The translations under genes were made by a program, and so were the position numbers. A stretch of 64,000 bases of DNA from Zhengella sp020637775 (GTDB lineage: Bacteria; Pseudomonadota; Alphaproteobacteria; Rhizobiales; Rhizobiaceae): contig NZ_JAWKWO010000002.1 of assembly GCF_041397485.1 (NCBI RefSeq), positions 372,001 through 436,000 of the forward strand, given 5' to 3'. The notes under the pieces were generated by a model. That model was not told the origin of the DNA and did not search any database. It was given only the letters and a program-made list of their open reading frames with translations. This document shows positions 1-9,915 of the stretch, in pieces; the first letter of the stretch is position 1, and each line of letters begins with the position of its first letter.

Positions 1-247
1 CCTGCGTGCGCAGGCTTTCCACCCGCGCGTCGATCAGGCCTTCGCGATACTGGTTGACATAGAGGATGCCGGACACGAGCACGCCGAGCCCGGCAAGGTT
101 GAGCACGAGGATGCGTTGCGTCAGGCTGGAGAAGACCAGGGCGCCGACAAGGCGCCGGAACGAGCGCAGCGGGCGGCGCGAACCGGGCGCCCCGGTCTGG
201 CGCCTGCCTGCCTTTTCCCCGCTCTTGCTCCTGCTTGCGCCGTCCAT
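1..247 (-). CDS. chvG: Sensor histidine kinase ChvG, N-terminal part (cut by window edge)
   Basis: Only the first 82 codons lie in the window; the gene runs off the left edge. They encode an Arg/Lys-rich cytoplasmic start followed by one hydrophobic segment (about residues 45-65, containing ILVLNLAGLG) and then YVNQYREGLIDARVESL, the start of the periplasmic region. This matches ChvG/ExoS kinases of rhizobia, which pair with the response regulator ChvI to sense acid or envelope stress. chvI lies immediately upstream in the same direction with a 50-bp gap, supporting the pair. The ATG at 247 is the first start in this frame after the chvI stop. The kinase domain is not visible, so the name rests on the N-terminus and the context. 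Confidence 0.85.
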   Translation of the reverse strand, partial: MDGASRSKSGEKAGRRQTGAPGSRRPLRSFRRLVGALVFSSLTQRILVLNLAGLGVLVSGILYVNQYREGLIDARVESLRTQ

Positions 248-297
248 TCCTGTCCTCTGGATGAGCCATCCGGCCGCGTGTCACGCGGCACGGGCCC

Positions 298-1008
298 TCA
301 TGCCTCGCGGAAACGGTAGCCCACGCCGTACAGCGTTTCGATCATGTCGAAATCGGTGTCGACCACCTTGAACTTCTTGCGCAGGCGCTTGATGTGGCTG
401 TCGATGGTGCGGTCGTCCACATAGACCTGCTCGTCATAGGCCGCATCCATCAGCGCATCGCGGCTCTTCACCACGCCCGGCCGCTGTGCCAGCGCCTGCA
501 GGATGAGAAATTCCGTCACCGTGAGCGTCACCGGCTCGCCCTTCCATGTGCAGGTATGGCGCTCCTGGTCCATCAGCAGGTGCCCGCGCTGCAATTGCTG
601 GGCGGCGCTCTCAACGCCTGGCTTGGCGCCTGCCGCGGCCTCGCGGGCGCCCGCGCGCCGCAGCACCGCCTTGACGCGCTCGACCAGGAGACGCTGCGAG
701 AACGGCTTCTTGATGAAATCGTCCGCGCCCATCTTCAGGCCGAACAATTCGTCGATCTCGTCGTCCTTGGAGGTCAGGAAGATCACCGGCAGGTCGGATT
801 TCTGCCGCAGCCGGCGCAACAGTTCCATACCGTCCATGCGCGGCATCTTGATGTCGAAGATCGCAAGGTTGGGCGGGCGCACCTGCAACCCCTCCAGCGC
901 CGATGCGCCGTCGGTATAGGTCTCGACCTTGTAGCCTTCCGATTCCAGCGCGATCGAGACCGAGGTCAGGATATTACGATCGTCATCGACGAGCGCGATG
1001 GTTGCCAT
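298..1008 (-). CDS. chvI: Two-component response regulator ChvI (OmpR family)
   Basis: A 236-residue OmpR/PhoB-type regulator. The receiver domain (about 1-120) has the acidic triad DDD at 8-10, the phosphoacceptor Asp52 in FDIKMPRMDG and the conserved Lys in DDFIKKPF. A winged-helix DNA-binding domain occupies the C-terminal 100 residues and ends in the typical ETLYGVGYRF. Partner of ChvG, just downstream. In rhizobia ChvI controls exopolysaccharide, envelope and acid-response genes. The start at 1008 (MATIALVDDD) is preceded by GGGAGAA about 8 bases upstream. Starts further upstream would add a low-complexity N-terminus not found in the family. Divergent from pckA, an arrangement also known from Agrobacterium and Sinorhizobium. 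Confidence 0.95.
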   Translation of the reverse strand: MATIALVDDDRNILTSVSIALESEGYKVETYTDGASALEGLQVRPPNLAIFDIKMPRMDGMELLRRLRQKSDLPVIFLTSKDDEIDELFGLKMGADDFIKKPFSQRLLVERVKAVLRRAGAREAAAGAKPGVESAAQQLQRGHLLMDQERHTCTWKGEPVTLTVTEFLILQALAQRPGVVKSRDALMDAAYDEQVYVDDRTIDSHIKRLRKKFKVVDTDFDMIETLYGVGYRFREA

Positions 1009-1383
1009 GCCGGGGTTCTCCCTCATCAGACCTGTCCCTTGCCGTTTTGCCGGCGCGGTTCTGGCGGACAAATTGGGTACAAATTGTGGCACATCCGCCA
1101 GTCCCTGTCGAACGGGTTGGCATGGCGCCCTGTTCCACAGCCTCAGGTAGGAAGTGCCCAAACGGCTTGCAACGGGCGCCGTGCGGCTGCCGAAGGACTG
1201 TGCACAGTTTACCCCGCTATAACCGATTTAAACGAATTTCAAATCTTTAAATCGATTAATGATTTGAATTTGCTTTTCTTTTCTGTTTCTCCCCGGTTTC
1301 GGGTGGTGCCGCAGCGGCATTGCAGGGTCAGTCATTGCCTTCAGGCGAAGGCACGCATCTGCGAGAGGAAACAGGTGGCAGGC
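1009..1383. promoter_or_regulatory. chvI-pckA divergent promoter region with AT-rich palindrome
   Basis: This 375-bp gap separates chvI (leftward) from pckA (rightward). The stretch 1221-1290 is strikingly AT-rich for this GC-rich DNA and holds the palindromic core AATCGATT at 1250-1257 inside TTTAAATCGATTAATGA. From memory, the LacI-type regulator PckR of Sinorhizobium acts on pckA through operators with an AATCGATT core. The site fits that role but is not a full match to my recollection of the motif. No gene was seen here. Confidence 0.5.
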
Positions 1384-2994
<1,611 letters not shown>

Positions 2995-3017
2995 CGGCCG
3001 GAAATCCCCGCATCACG

Positions 3018-3052
3018 GCCCGGCGCAATCCCCGCGCCGGGCTTTTCTTTTT
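3018..3052 (+). terminator. Rho-independent terminator of pckA
   Basis: A perfect 9-bp GC-rich stem (GCCCGGCGC at 3018-3026 with GCGCCGGGC at 3034-3042) and a 7-base loop are followed directly by TTTTCTTTTT. It lies 24 bp after the pckA stop codon. Confidence 0.88.
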
Positions 3053-3077
3053 GCCCCGGTCATGGTCATGTCGCGCC

Positions 3078-3749
3078 ATGAAGTCCGGAAAGCACATCCC
3101 GTTCGAATTCGCCGGCCGCAGCGCCGATGAGATGGCCCGCGCCGCCGCCGCCTTTCGCAAGGCCATCGCCAGGCGCCGCACCGTGCGCGATTTTGCCGCG
3201 ACACCCGTGCCGAGGGCGGTCATCGAGGATTGCGTCATGGCCGCGGCCAGCGCGCCATCGGGCGCCAACCAGCAGCCCTGGACCTTTGTCTGCATATCCG
3301 ATCCCGCCACCAAGGCTGCCATCCGCGCGGCTGCGGAAGAGGAGGAGCGCGCCTTCTACAATGGCCGCGCCCCGGAGGAATGGCTGGATGCGCTGGCCCC
3401 GCTCGGCACCGATGCCGACAAGCCGTTCCTGGAGACCGCGCCCTGGCTGATCGTCATCTTTGCCCAGCGCCACGGCATCGGGCCGCAAGGCGAGCGCATC
3501 AAGCATTATTACGTGCCGGAATCGGTCGGCATTGCCACCGGATTCCTTGTTGCAGCTCTGCACGATGCGGGTCTGGCCACACTCACCCACACGCCGTCGC
3601 CGATGGGCTTCCTGTCGCAGATATGCGGGCGTCCGGAAAACGAGAAGCCGGTCATCCTTCTGGTCGCCGGCCATCCGGCTGCCGGCGCGACCGTTCCGGA
3701 CATCGGCAAGAAGGAGCCGGACGAGGTCATCGTCTGGATGGAGCCGTGA
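3078..3749 (+). CDS. Nitroreductase family flavoprotein (iodotyrosine-deiodinase-like)
   Basis: A 223-residue flavin reductase-fold protein. It has the FMN-binding N-terminal RRRTVRDF, the PSGANQQPW motif, the middle block PWLIVIFAQRHG, and the C-terminal GLATLTHTPSPMGFL typical of the subgroup related to iodotyrosine deiodinase. It probably reduces an unknown small molecule with NAD(P)H and FMN in the cytoplasm; the substrate cannot be told. The ATG at 3078 is chosen because the family starts shortly before the Arg-rich block; an upstream start at 3051 would lie on the pckA terminator. Its stop overlaps the GTG of the next gene (GTGA), so the two are translationally coupled. Confidence 0.85.
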   Translation: MKSGKHIPFEFAGRSADEMARAAAAFRKAIARRRTVRDFAATPVPRAVIEDCVMAAASAPSGANQQPWTFVCISDPATKAAIRAAAEEEERAFYNGRAPEEWLDALAPLGTDADKPFLETAPWLIVIFAQRHGIGPQGERIKHYYVPESVGIATGFLVAALHDAGLATLTHTPSPMGFLSQICGRPENEKPVILLVAGHPAAGATVPDIGKKEPDEVIVWMEP

Positions 3750-4174
3750 GCGACGGCGATATCCGCAGCGGGCGTCATGTCATTCGCGAGGATGACCTGC
3801 AGGAAAGCTTCATCCGTGCGGCGGGGCCGGGCGGGCAGAACGTCAACAAGGTGTCCACGGCCGTGCAATTGCGCTTCGATGCGCGGGGCTCCGCGCTGGA
3901 GGAGCGCGTACGCGACCGGATGATCCGCTTCGCCGGCAGCCGCGCGACGAAGGATGGCGTCATTGTCATCGAGGCGAACCGCCATCGCACCCAGGAGCGC
4001 AACCGGGCCGATGCGCGCGAACGTCTTGCCGCATTGCTGGCGAAGGCCGCCGAACCGCCGCCGCCGCCGCGCAAGAAGACCAAGCCCTCCAGGGGCGCTG
4101 TCGAGCGGCGGCTGAAGGCCAAGGCCGGCCGCGCGGGCATCAAGAAGATGCGCGGAAAGCCGGGCACCGACTGA
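3746..4174 (+). CDS. arfB: Alternative ribosome-rescue factor / aminoacyl-tRNA hydrolase ArfB
   Basis: A 142-residue protein with the catalytic GGQ motif (AAGPGGQNVNK, about residues 29-39) in a class-I release-factor domain lacking the codon-recognition domains. The Lys/Arg-rich tail (KKTKPSRGAVERRLKAK) is the ArfB/YaeJ type that enters the empty mRNA channel. It releases peptides from ribosomes stalled on mRNAs without a stop codon. The start is GTG at 3746, overlapping the nitroreductase stop by 4 bases. No in-frame ATG precedes the conserved IREDDLQESF, so GTG is well supported. A proline run (PPPPP) links the domain to the tail. Confidence 0.93.
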   Translation: MSDGDIRSGRHVIREDDLQESFIRAAGPGGQNVNKVSTAVQLRFDARGSALEERVRDRMIRFAGSRATKDGVIVIEANRHRTQERNRADARERLAALLAKAAEPPPPPRKKTKPSRGAVERRLKAKAGRAGIKKMRGKPGTD

Positions 4175-4313
4175 GGCGCCCGCGGCATGCCGCGCCAGTA
4201 TTGATGGCATGCAATCCTGCTGACCCGGAAATATTCGCTGCTGTCTTCCAATTGTGACGCCGGAATGCAAAGGTCTTCTCCGGTCATCAACCTTGTCAGG
4301 GAGAGCGTGCGGC

Positions 4314-4832
4314 ATGGGTATTTTCGATTTCGTCAAGAACGTGGGAAAGAAACTGGGCATCGGCGACGATGAAGAGGCGCCGGAGGCCGAAGCTGTGAAG
4401 AAGGAACTGGATTCCTACGGCCTCGGCACCGAGAAGGTGGATGTGGAGGTCGAGGGCGACAAGGTCATTCTCAAGGGTGCGGTGCAGGACCAGTCGATCT
4501 TCGAGAAGGCAATCGTCGCGGTCGGCAATACGCTCGGCATTTCGAAGGTGGAGGCCTCCGAACTCAAGGTCGTCGCACCCGACTCCGGCCTCAAGCTCAA
4601 TCCGCACGTGGACATGACCGAACTGGTCAAGGCCTCCATCCCGGCCAGCCAGCCGGTCTTCCATGAGGTGAAGAAGGGCGAGAACCTCTGGAAGATCGCC
4701 GAGGCGCATTATGGCAAGGGCAAGGGCGCGAAATACACGGTCATTTTCGAGGCCAACAAGCCCATGCTGTCCGACCCGGACAAGATCTATCCCGGCCAGG
4801 TGCTGCGCATTCCCGAACTTCAATCGGCCTGA
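4314..4832 (+). CDS. lysM: BON- and LysM-domain protein (LysM/YgaU-like)
   Basis: A 172-residue protein without signal peptide. An N-terminal amphipathic stretch (MGIFDFVKNVGKKLG) is followed by a BON domain (about 25-90, with VEVEGDKVILKGAVQD) and a C-terminal LysM domain (about 118-170: HEVKKGENLWKIAEAHYG to IYPGQVLRIP). The architecture is that of E. coli LysM (YgaU), reported as a potassium-binding protein; that role here is inference. The start at 4314 is preceded by AGGGAGAG. It stands alone and converges with the next gene, with a hairpin between. Confidence 0.9.
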   Translation: MGIFDFVKNVGKKLGIGDDEEAPEAEAVKKELDSYGLGTEKVDVEVEGDKVILKGAVQDQSIFEKAIVAVGNTLGISKVEASELKVVAPDSGLKLNPHVDMTELVKASIPASQPVFHEVKKGENLWKIAEAHYGKGKGAKYTVIFEANKPMLSDPDKIYPGQVLRIPELQSA

Positions 4833-4855
4833 AGCCGCTCAAGGGAACGCAACAA

Positions 4856-4889
4856 GCGGATGGCGGCGCGTCTGAGGACCGCCATCCGC
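4856..4889. terminator. Hairpin between convergent genes, probable bidirectional terminator
   Basis: A perfect 11-bp stem (4856-4866 with 4879-4889, GCGGATGGCGG arm) and a 12-base loop lie between the stop codons of two converging genes. No good T-run follows on the plus strand; on the minus strand a T-rich TTGTTGCGTT follows. Confidence 0.45.
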
Positions 4890-4904
4890 AAAGCGTCCGG
4901 ATCG

Positions 4905-5390
4905 CTACGGACAAGCCACGCGTTCGGGCTTCTGCAGCACCCGGTCGCGAAGAATGTCGTAGAAATCCGAGTTGAAGTTCACGTTCTTGAAGTAATAGCC
5001 GTCCGGTCCGGTCTCGTAGATGATGCGGAAATAGATCGTCTGGCCGTCCTTGCGATCCGCCGTCACCACCATGAATTCCTGCGCGAAGGGCGCCAGATCG
5101 GCGATGCGGTAGACAACGCCGGCTTCCATGTCGAACTTTTCCAGTTCGGGCCGCATGATCGGGCCGAGCTTGGCCCGGTCCGATTCGCTCCATGGCGCCG
5201 CCATGACGCCCAACTGCTCGATCACGCCGTCAGTACCCTTGCCCAGCGATGTCGCGAAGGCACAGATTTCAGGATCGGCGCTGCCCGCAAGGGCGCTGGC
5301 CACCGATACCTGGGCCGTCGCCTGCCCGCTTGAAATGGTTGCCAGCGCCAGAACGGCGGCCGGCATCATGTCCGGTCGGAAAAAACGCAT
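4905..5390 (-). CDS. Small secreted protein of unknown function
   Basis: A 161-residue protein not recognised as a named family. It begins with a probable signal peptide (MRFFRPDMMPAAVLALATISSGQATAQ region, written here only to locate the hydrophobic core at residues 8-22), giving a mature periplasmic protein of about 135 residues. The mature part is acidic, with two Cys (one in DPEICAF, one at the end in RVACP) and aromatic-rich GYYFKNVNFNSDFY. The start at 5390 is chosen because GGAGG lies 5 bases upstream. It is divergent from alkB with 73 bp between the starts. No function is proposed. Confidence 0.7.
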   Translation of the reverse strand: MRFFRPDMMPAAVLALATISSGQATAQVSVASALAGSADPEICAFATSLGKGTDGVIEQLGVMAAPWSESDRAKLGPIMRPELEKFDMEAGVVYRIADLAPFAQEFMVVTADRKDGQTIYFRIIYETGPDGYYFKNVNFNSDFYDILRDRVLQKPERVACP

Positions 5391-5463
5391 GATGTCCTCC
5401 ATTGCCTGCTCATGGCCCCGCTCCATAATGTCATGGAAGCGAACCGGCGCAAGGAATGTCGTC

Positions 5464-6087
5464 ATGCTGGTCTTGCCGAAAGGCGTGCGCCACATCCCCG
5501 GATACCTTGATGGCGAGGGCCAGCGTGCCCTGCTGGAGGAGGTCCGCGATGTCGTCCGCGCCGCACCGCTCTTCGTCCCGGTCATGCCCCGCTCGGGGCG
5601 GCCGATGAGTGTGCGCATGACAAATTGCGGCGAATTGGGCTGGGTGACCGACCGGGAGGGCGGCTATCGCTACCAGGCCGTGCATCCGGTCACGGGAAGG
5701 CCCTGGCCGCCCATGCCCGAACGGCTGCTGTCGCTATGGCAGGCGGTTTCCGGTTGCGAGTTTCCGCCGCAGGCCTGCCTCGTCAATTTCTACGGTCCTG
5801 AGGCGAAGATGGGCCTGCACCAGGACCGGGACGAGCAGGACCTGACTGCCCCAGTCGTGTCGCTTTCGCTGGGCGATGCCTGCCTTTTTCGCGTTGGCGG
5901 AACGCGGCGCGGTGATCGCACCGTGTCCTTCCGGCTCGAAACCGGAGATGTCGTGGTGCTGGGCGGCGAGGGCCGGCTCTGTTTCCACGGTGTCGACCGC
6001 ATCTACCCGGATACCTCGGCGCTGCTTGCCAATGGCGGCCGGATCAATCTGACCCTTCGAAGGGTCACCCGGCCCGCCGGGCGCTAG
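5464..6087 (+). CDS. alkB: AlkB family alpha-ketoglutarate-dependent dioxygenase
   Basis: A 207-residue Fe(II)/2-oxoglutarate dioxygenase that reverses alkylation damage (1-methyladenine, 3-methylcytosine) in DNA or RNA. Iron ligands are visible: the HxD pair in GLHQDRDEQD (His119, Asp121) and the distal His175 in CFHGVDRIYP; the 2-oxoglutarate Arg motif is RINLTLRRV. The substrate-pocket loop VNFYGPEAKMGLH is typical of bacterial AlkB. The start at 5464 follows AAGGAA at a good distance. The stop TAG (6085-6087) coincides with the outer end of a MITE-like element, which did not disturb the protein. Confidence 0.94.
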   Translation: MLVLPKGVRHIPGYLDGEGQRALLEEVRDVVRAAPLFVPVMPRSGRPMSVRMTNCGELGWVTDREGGYRYQAVHPVTGRPWPPMPERLLSLWQAVSGCEFPPQACLVNFYGPEAKMGLHQDRDEQDLTAPVVSLSLGDACLFRVGGTRRGDRTVSFRLETGDVVVLGGEGRLCFHGVDRIYPDTSALLANGGRINLTLRRVTRPAGR

Positions 6088-6393
6088 AGCATTTCCGGCG
6101 GATATTGGAGCAGTTTGATGGGATGGATTTTTCGAACTGGCAAGGAGAACACCGCAGCACGATGCCGAGCATCGGGCGAGGATTTCGACGCAGCCAGAGC
6201 GGAAAAGACTCCCAAGCCGAAGAGGTAAGCAAATGAAATCAAATCAGAAACTGCAATCATCTGAGCTTGGTTTCTTGCACGCTGACAGCGTTGCGCACGG
6301 GCTGGCGGTGCTTGCACCGCGTCGCCGTACGCGTCTCGTCAGCGCACAAGCTCCCGGCGCTCAAACGATTCAATATTCGCCGGAAATGCTCTA
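6085..6393. mobile_element. MITE-like element, 309 bp, TA-flanked terminal inverted repeats
   Basis: The ends are inverted repeats: 23 bp (6085-6107 against 6371-6393) with one mismatch, and a weaker match out to about 35 bp. Both ends read TAGAGCATTT from outside inward, so a TA dinucleotide flanks the element, as for Tc1/mariner or IS630-type insertions. An imperfect internal palindrome lies in the left half (around 6118-6225). No transposase is encoded; the 77-codon open frame on the minus strand (6084-6317) is probably not a gene. The left TA supplies the alkB stop, and the right end is read as the last codons of the GGDEF-EAL gene. Repeats beginning AGAGCATTTC are, as I recall, common in rhizobial genomes. 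Confidence 0.78.
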
Positions 6394-8723
6394 GCTGCGT
6401 CGTCCTTGCCGTTCTCGCCCGCGTTTTCCATCAGGAAAAGCGGCAGCTTGCCAGCGGTCAGCGGGCGCGAGATGCCGTACCCCTGCAGGAAGTCGCAGCC
6501 GAGCTCGATCAGGATTTGCGCCTGCTTCTCGGTTTCCACGCCCTCGGCCGTCGTGCTCAGTCCCAGCACGCGCGCCAGCTTGAGAACGGTGTCCAGCATG
6601 TCCCGCGCGGCCGGATCCGTCGCCGCCGGGGCAACCAGCGACTGGTCGATCTTCAGCTTGTCGAACGGGAATTGCAGCAGATAGGAAAGGGCGGAATAGC
6701 CGGTGCCGAAATCGTCCAGCGCGATGGAGACGCCGAGCGCCTTCAGGTCGCCAAGTTGCGAGAGCACAGGCGCCGTATTGTTGATGAACGTGCTTTCGGT
6801 GATCTCCAGTTCCAGCCGCTGCGCGCAAAGCCCGGTCTCGCGCAGCGCGTCCGACACGAAGCCGGCGAGCGTGCCGGCCTGCAATTGCTGCGGCGACAGG
6901 TTGGCGGCAAGCTGTATGTCGGACGGCCAGTTGACGGCAAAGGCGCAGGCCTGGCGTAGCACGGTGTTGCCGATCTGCCCGATCATGCCGATCCGTTCCG
7001 CCACGGGGATGAATTCCGCCGGCGGGATTTCGCCAAGGTCCGGATGCGCCCAGCGTGCCAGCGCCTCGAAACCGCTGATCCGGCCGGTCCGGGCGTTCCG
7101 GTAGGGCTGGAACGCGACGGAGATCTCGTTTCGCGCCACCGCATGGCGCAATTCCCGTTCGATGAAACGGCGCCGGCGCAGCAATTCGTCCATGGCCGCC
7201 TCGTAGAAGCGGAACCCGGCCTTGCCTTCGTGCTTTGCCCGGTAAAGAGCGAGATCGGCCCGATTGAGCCATTCGGCGGTATCGCGGTTGCCGGCGTCGC
7301 CGAACGCGATGCCAATGGAAACCGAGATGCGCAGCACGGCACCGTCGATCGCATAGGGCTTGCTGATGCGCTCCACCAGCCGTTGCGCCAGACGTGCCGC
7401 CTGCTGCCGCGTGCGCATGCCCGACGAGAGGATTGAGAACTCGTCGCCGCCAAGCCGCGCGACCACATCGGCCCGGCCGACCGATTTGCGCAGCCGCGTA
7501 GCCACCTCGGCAAGCAGGCGGTCGCCCATCCCGTGGCCGAACTGGTCGTTGACGGCCTTGAATCCGTCGAGGTCGAGATAGAAGAGGCTGGCATTCTGCC
7601 GCTCCGCCAGACTGGCTTCCAGATGCCGCGAGAAGCTGGCCCGGTTGCCAAGGCCGGTCAGCGGATCGTGCCAGGCCAGATAGGCGATTTGCTCCTCTGC
7701 CTTCTGGATATTGGTGACATCCGACGCCACACCGCGATAGCCCTTGAAGACGCCTTCCTCGTCATGGATCGGCTTTCCTGAAATGCTGATCCAGACCGGT
7801 CCGTCCGGTCCCCCGAAGCTGGTGATCAGGTTGCGGAAGGGCTTGCGCCTGCGAAACAGCCATCGCAGCCGGGCAAGGGCGCGCGGACTTGCCCGGAGCG
7901 CCTGTGGCGGAACCGGTCCGTCCGCGGTAACAGGGGTCAATCCGATATGGTGGAGAAGCGGTTTCCCGCCACGAATGAGCGTGCCGGTCCTGTCGGTTTC
8001 CCACAGCCAGTCGCGGGCGCCCTCGGAAAAATCGCTCAGCAGCATGGCGATGGTTTCGGATTGCTCGCGGATCTTTTCCGAAGCGATATGCTTGCCGACG
8101 AAGGAAACCGAGGCCGTTCTCCCGGCCTTGAGCAGCGCCAGGCTGTAGATGAACAGCAGGGTGGCCAGGGCCCAGTCATTCGCTTTGCCTTCCAGTGCGA
8201 GTGCCGCAAGCGAACCGGCCGTGATGCCCCCCACCCACAGGGTCATGGCTGATGGCGTCACGTAGAGCGTCAGGCAGCCGCCGCCCGCCATCCCCGCCAT
8301 CAGTGCGACGATGATGATCCGCGTCTCACTGGGAGCGTCGGCCCAGCCGATCAGCCCGAGGCATCCCCACAGAAGCCCGAGAAGGCCGGCATTGCGCGTC
8401 AGCACGGTCAGGCTCTTGCGTGAAGCCCGCAGGCGCGGCGCGGCATTGCGCCGCCGCCACCATTCCAAGAGGCCGAAAACACCCATTGCGCAGACGAGCG
8501 CAAACCAGCCGAGCAGGGGCACCGGATGCACATGCGGATAGAGAAAGACGACCGCCATGGACGCATTGATGATGTTGACCGACATCATGTGGGGCGACAA
8601 TTGCAGGATCGTGCCAAGTTGCGCGGCGCGGGCACGCGCGGCGATATCGGCCGTTTCCGGCTCTGGCGCGGGCAGGCGTGAGCACCACGCGATCCAGCGT
8701 TGTCGGCTGTTCTTGAAAAACAA
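6339..8723 (-). CDS. Membrane-bound GGDEF-EAL cyclic-di-GMP signalling protein with PAS domain
   Basis: A 794-residue protein. Residues about 45-215 hold several membrane segments of a sensory region. A PAS domain (about 230-345, starting DWLWETDRTGTL and ending RGVASDVT) is followed by GGDEF (about 360-515; intact RLGGDEF at 425-429) and EAL (about 535-785; GFEALARW, EITEST, DDFGTGYSALSYL, AEGVETE). Both catalytic motifs look complete, so it may be a bifunctional diguanylate cyclase/phosphodiesterase. The last 18 codons lie in the MITE-like element. Without the insertion the frame would have ended about 10 residues after GKDD, inside alkB. The ATG at 8723 is the only start upstream of the membrane region. 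Confidence 0.93.
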   Translation of the reverse strand: MFFKNSRQRWIAWCSRLPAPEPETADIAARARAAQLGTILQLSPHMMSVNIINASMAVVFLYPHVHPVPLLGWFALVCAMGVFGLLEWWRRRNAAPRLRASRKSLTVLTRNAGLLGLLWGCLGLIGWADAPSETRIIIVALMAGMAGGGCLTLYVTPSAMTLWVGGITAGSLAALALEGKANDWALATLLFIYSLALLKAGRTASVSFVGKHIASEKIREQSETIAMLLSDFSEGARDWLWETDRTGTLIRGGKPLLHHIGLTPVTADGPVPPQALRASPRALARLRWLFRRRKPFRNLITSFGGPDGPVWISISGKPIHDEEGVFKGYRGVASDVTNIQKAEEQIAYLAWHDPLTGLGNRASFSRHLEASLAERQNASLFYLDLDGFKAVNDQFGHGMGDRLLAEVATRLRKSVGRADVVARLGGDEFSILSSGMRTRQQAARLAQRLVERISKPYAIDGAVLRISVSIGIAFGDAGNRDTAEWLNRADLALYRAKHEGKAGFRFYEAAMDELLRRRRFIERELRHAVARNEISVAFQPYRNARTGRISGFEALARWAHPDLGEIPPAEFIPVAERIGMIGQIGNTVLRQACAFAVNWPSDIQLAANLSPQQLQAGTLAGFVSDALRETGLCAQRLELEITESTFINNTAPVLSQLGDLKALGVSIALDDFGTGYSALSYLLQFPFDKLKIDQSLVAPAATDPAARDMLDTVLKLARVLGLSTTAEGVETEKQAQILIELGCDFLQGYGISRPLTAGKLPLFLMENAGENGKDDAARAFPANIESFERRELVR

Positions 8724-8814
8724 GGCGGTTCAGTCCCCCGATCAGCCTTGACCCTGACATATTTTCCTTACGCTTGAGTTAGCACTTCTCGCTAAATGCC
8801 GGAGAAGCACCCAT

Positions 8815-9873
8815 ATGCGGATGATGAACGCACAACCTCGCCTCGATCTTCTCGAACAGGAGCGGCACCGTTCGCTCAACCGCTTCCATACCTGGCTGCT
8901 GGTCGCCGGCTCGCTCGGCCTGCTGGGGCTCACGGCATGGATCTTTGCCGGCGTCACCGGCGTCGTCATGGCAACGGTCTTCGGCGCGGTGGCGCTTTCC
9001 GCCATGCAAGGGGTCAGCCCGAAGCTGGTCCTGACCATGTACAAGGCGCAACCTGCCGGTCCGGGCCTGTTTCCCGCCGGCAACAGGATCATGGCGGAAC
9101 TGGCCCGCCGCGCCGGCCTGCCCGCTGTGCCCAGGCTCTATGTCGTGCCGTCGCGCACCATGAACGCCTTCGCCGTCGGTCGGCCGGAAGACAGCGCCGT
9201 GGCCATCACCGACGGACTTGCACGGGCGCTGACCGAGCGGGAACTGGCCGGGGTGCTGGCCCACGAGGTCAGCCATATCGCCCATGAGGATCTCAAGGTC
9301 ATGGCCCTCGCCGACATCGTCACGCGCTATACGTCGGCCATGTCCACCGCGGGTTTCTTCCTGCTTTTCTTCAATCTTTTCGGCGGCAGCCTGCCTTGGC
9401 TCGCCATCCTTCTGCTTCTGGGCGCGCCCACGATCGGTTCGCTGCTCCAGCTTGCGCTGTCCAGGACCCGCGAGTTCGACGCCGATCTCGGCGCGGCCAT
9501 GCTGACGGGCGATCCCGACGGCCTGTCCTCGGCTCTCTGGAAGCTGGAGCGGTACCAGATCAGGCAATGGGAAGGCATGATGCTGCCCGGCGGGCGCATG
9601 CCGGCCCCCTCCATCCTGCGCAGTCACCCGAAGACGGAAGAGCGCGTCGCCCGCCTCTCCGCGCTCAAGACGCCGGAGGGCCTTGCCATCCCGGTGCCCC
9701 CCATGCGCCAGCGCAAGGGGCCGATGGTTCCCAGCATTCCCGCCGACAGTGGCCGCTACCGGCTGCACAGGGCCGAACCGGGGCCGTGGAACGACGACGC
9801 GGCAAGGCTGGAATCGCCGGAATGCGGGCATCCGCCGCGCATTCGCATCCGGCGCGGTGGCGTCTGGTGGTGA
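8815..9873 (+). CDS. M48 family zinc metalloprotease (HtpX-like)
   Basis: A 352-residue membrane protease. Two hydrophobic segments near the N-terminus (about 30-70) precede the zinc motif HEVSH (residues 150-154); another hydrophobic pair (about 175-210) precedes the third ligand Glu in REFDAD (about 220). This is the HtpX plan, with the active site on the cytoplasmic face, used for quality control of membrane proteins. The Pro/Arg-rich C-terminus extends beyond short HtpX proteins. The start at 8815 has GGAGAA 8 bases upstream; Met codons at 8821 and 8824 are alternatives. Divergent from the GGDEF-EAL gene. Confidence 0.88.
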   Translation: MRMMNAQPRLDLLEQERHRSLNRFHTWLLVAGSLGLLGLTAWIFAGVTGVVMATVFGAVALSAMQGVSPKLVLTMYKAQPAGPGLFPAGNRIMAELARRAGLPAVPRLYVVPSRTMNAFAVGRPEDSAVAITDGLARALTERELAGVLAHEVSHIAHEDLKVMALADIVTRYTSAMSTAGFFLLFFNLFGGSLPWLAILLLLGAPTIGSLLQLALSRTREFDADLGAAMLTGDPDGLSSALWKLERYQIRQWEGMMLPGGRMPAPSILRSHPKTEERVARLSALKTPEGLAIPVPPMRQRKGPMVPSIPADSGRYRLHRAEPGPWNDDAARLESPECGHPPRIRIRRGGVWW

Positions 9874-9878
9874 TGAAC

Positions 9879-9906
9879 GGGCACGAGGTGAAAGGCGCCC
9901 GTGCCC
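9879..9906. terminator. Weak hairpin between convergent genes
   Basis: A 7-bp stem (GGGCACG 9879-9885 with CGTGCCC 9900-9906) lies between converging stop codons. The loop is 14 bases and there is no T-run, so its role as a terminator is uncertain. Confidence 0.3.
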
Positions 9907-9915
9907 TCTGCGTCA

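Noticed and set aside
394..1383. Upstream extension of the pckA frame across antisense chvI
   Set aside because: The 330 extra residues are the shadow of chvI and of the promoter; PckA homology begins at 1384.
6084..6317. 77-codon frame inside the MITE-like element
   Set aside because: It ends exactly in the terminal repeat, has no ribosome site, and is best explained as repeat sequence.
8779..8795. TTAGC-N7-GCTAA dyad upstream of the M48 protease, similar to half of a CIRCE element
   Set aside because: CIRCE needs TTAGCACTC-N9-GAGTGCTAA; only five bases per arm match and the spacer is wrong. Not listed as a heat-shock site.
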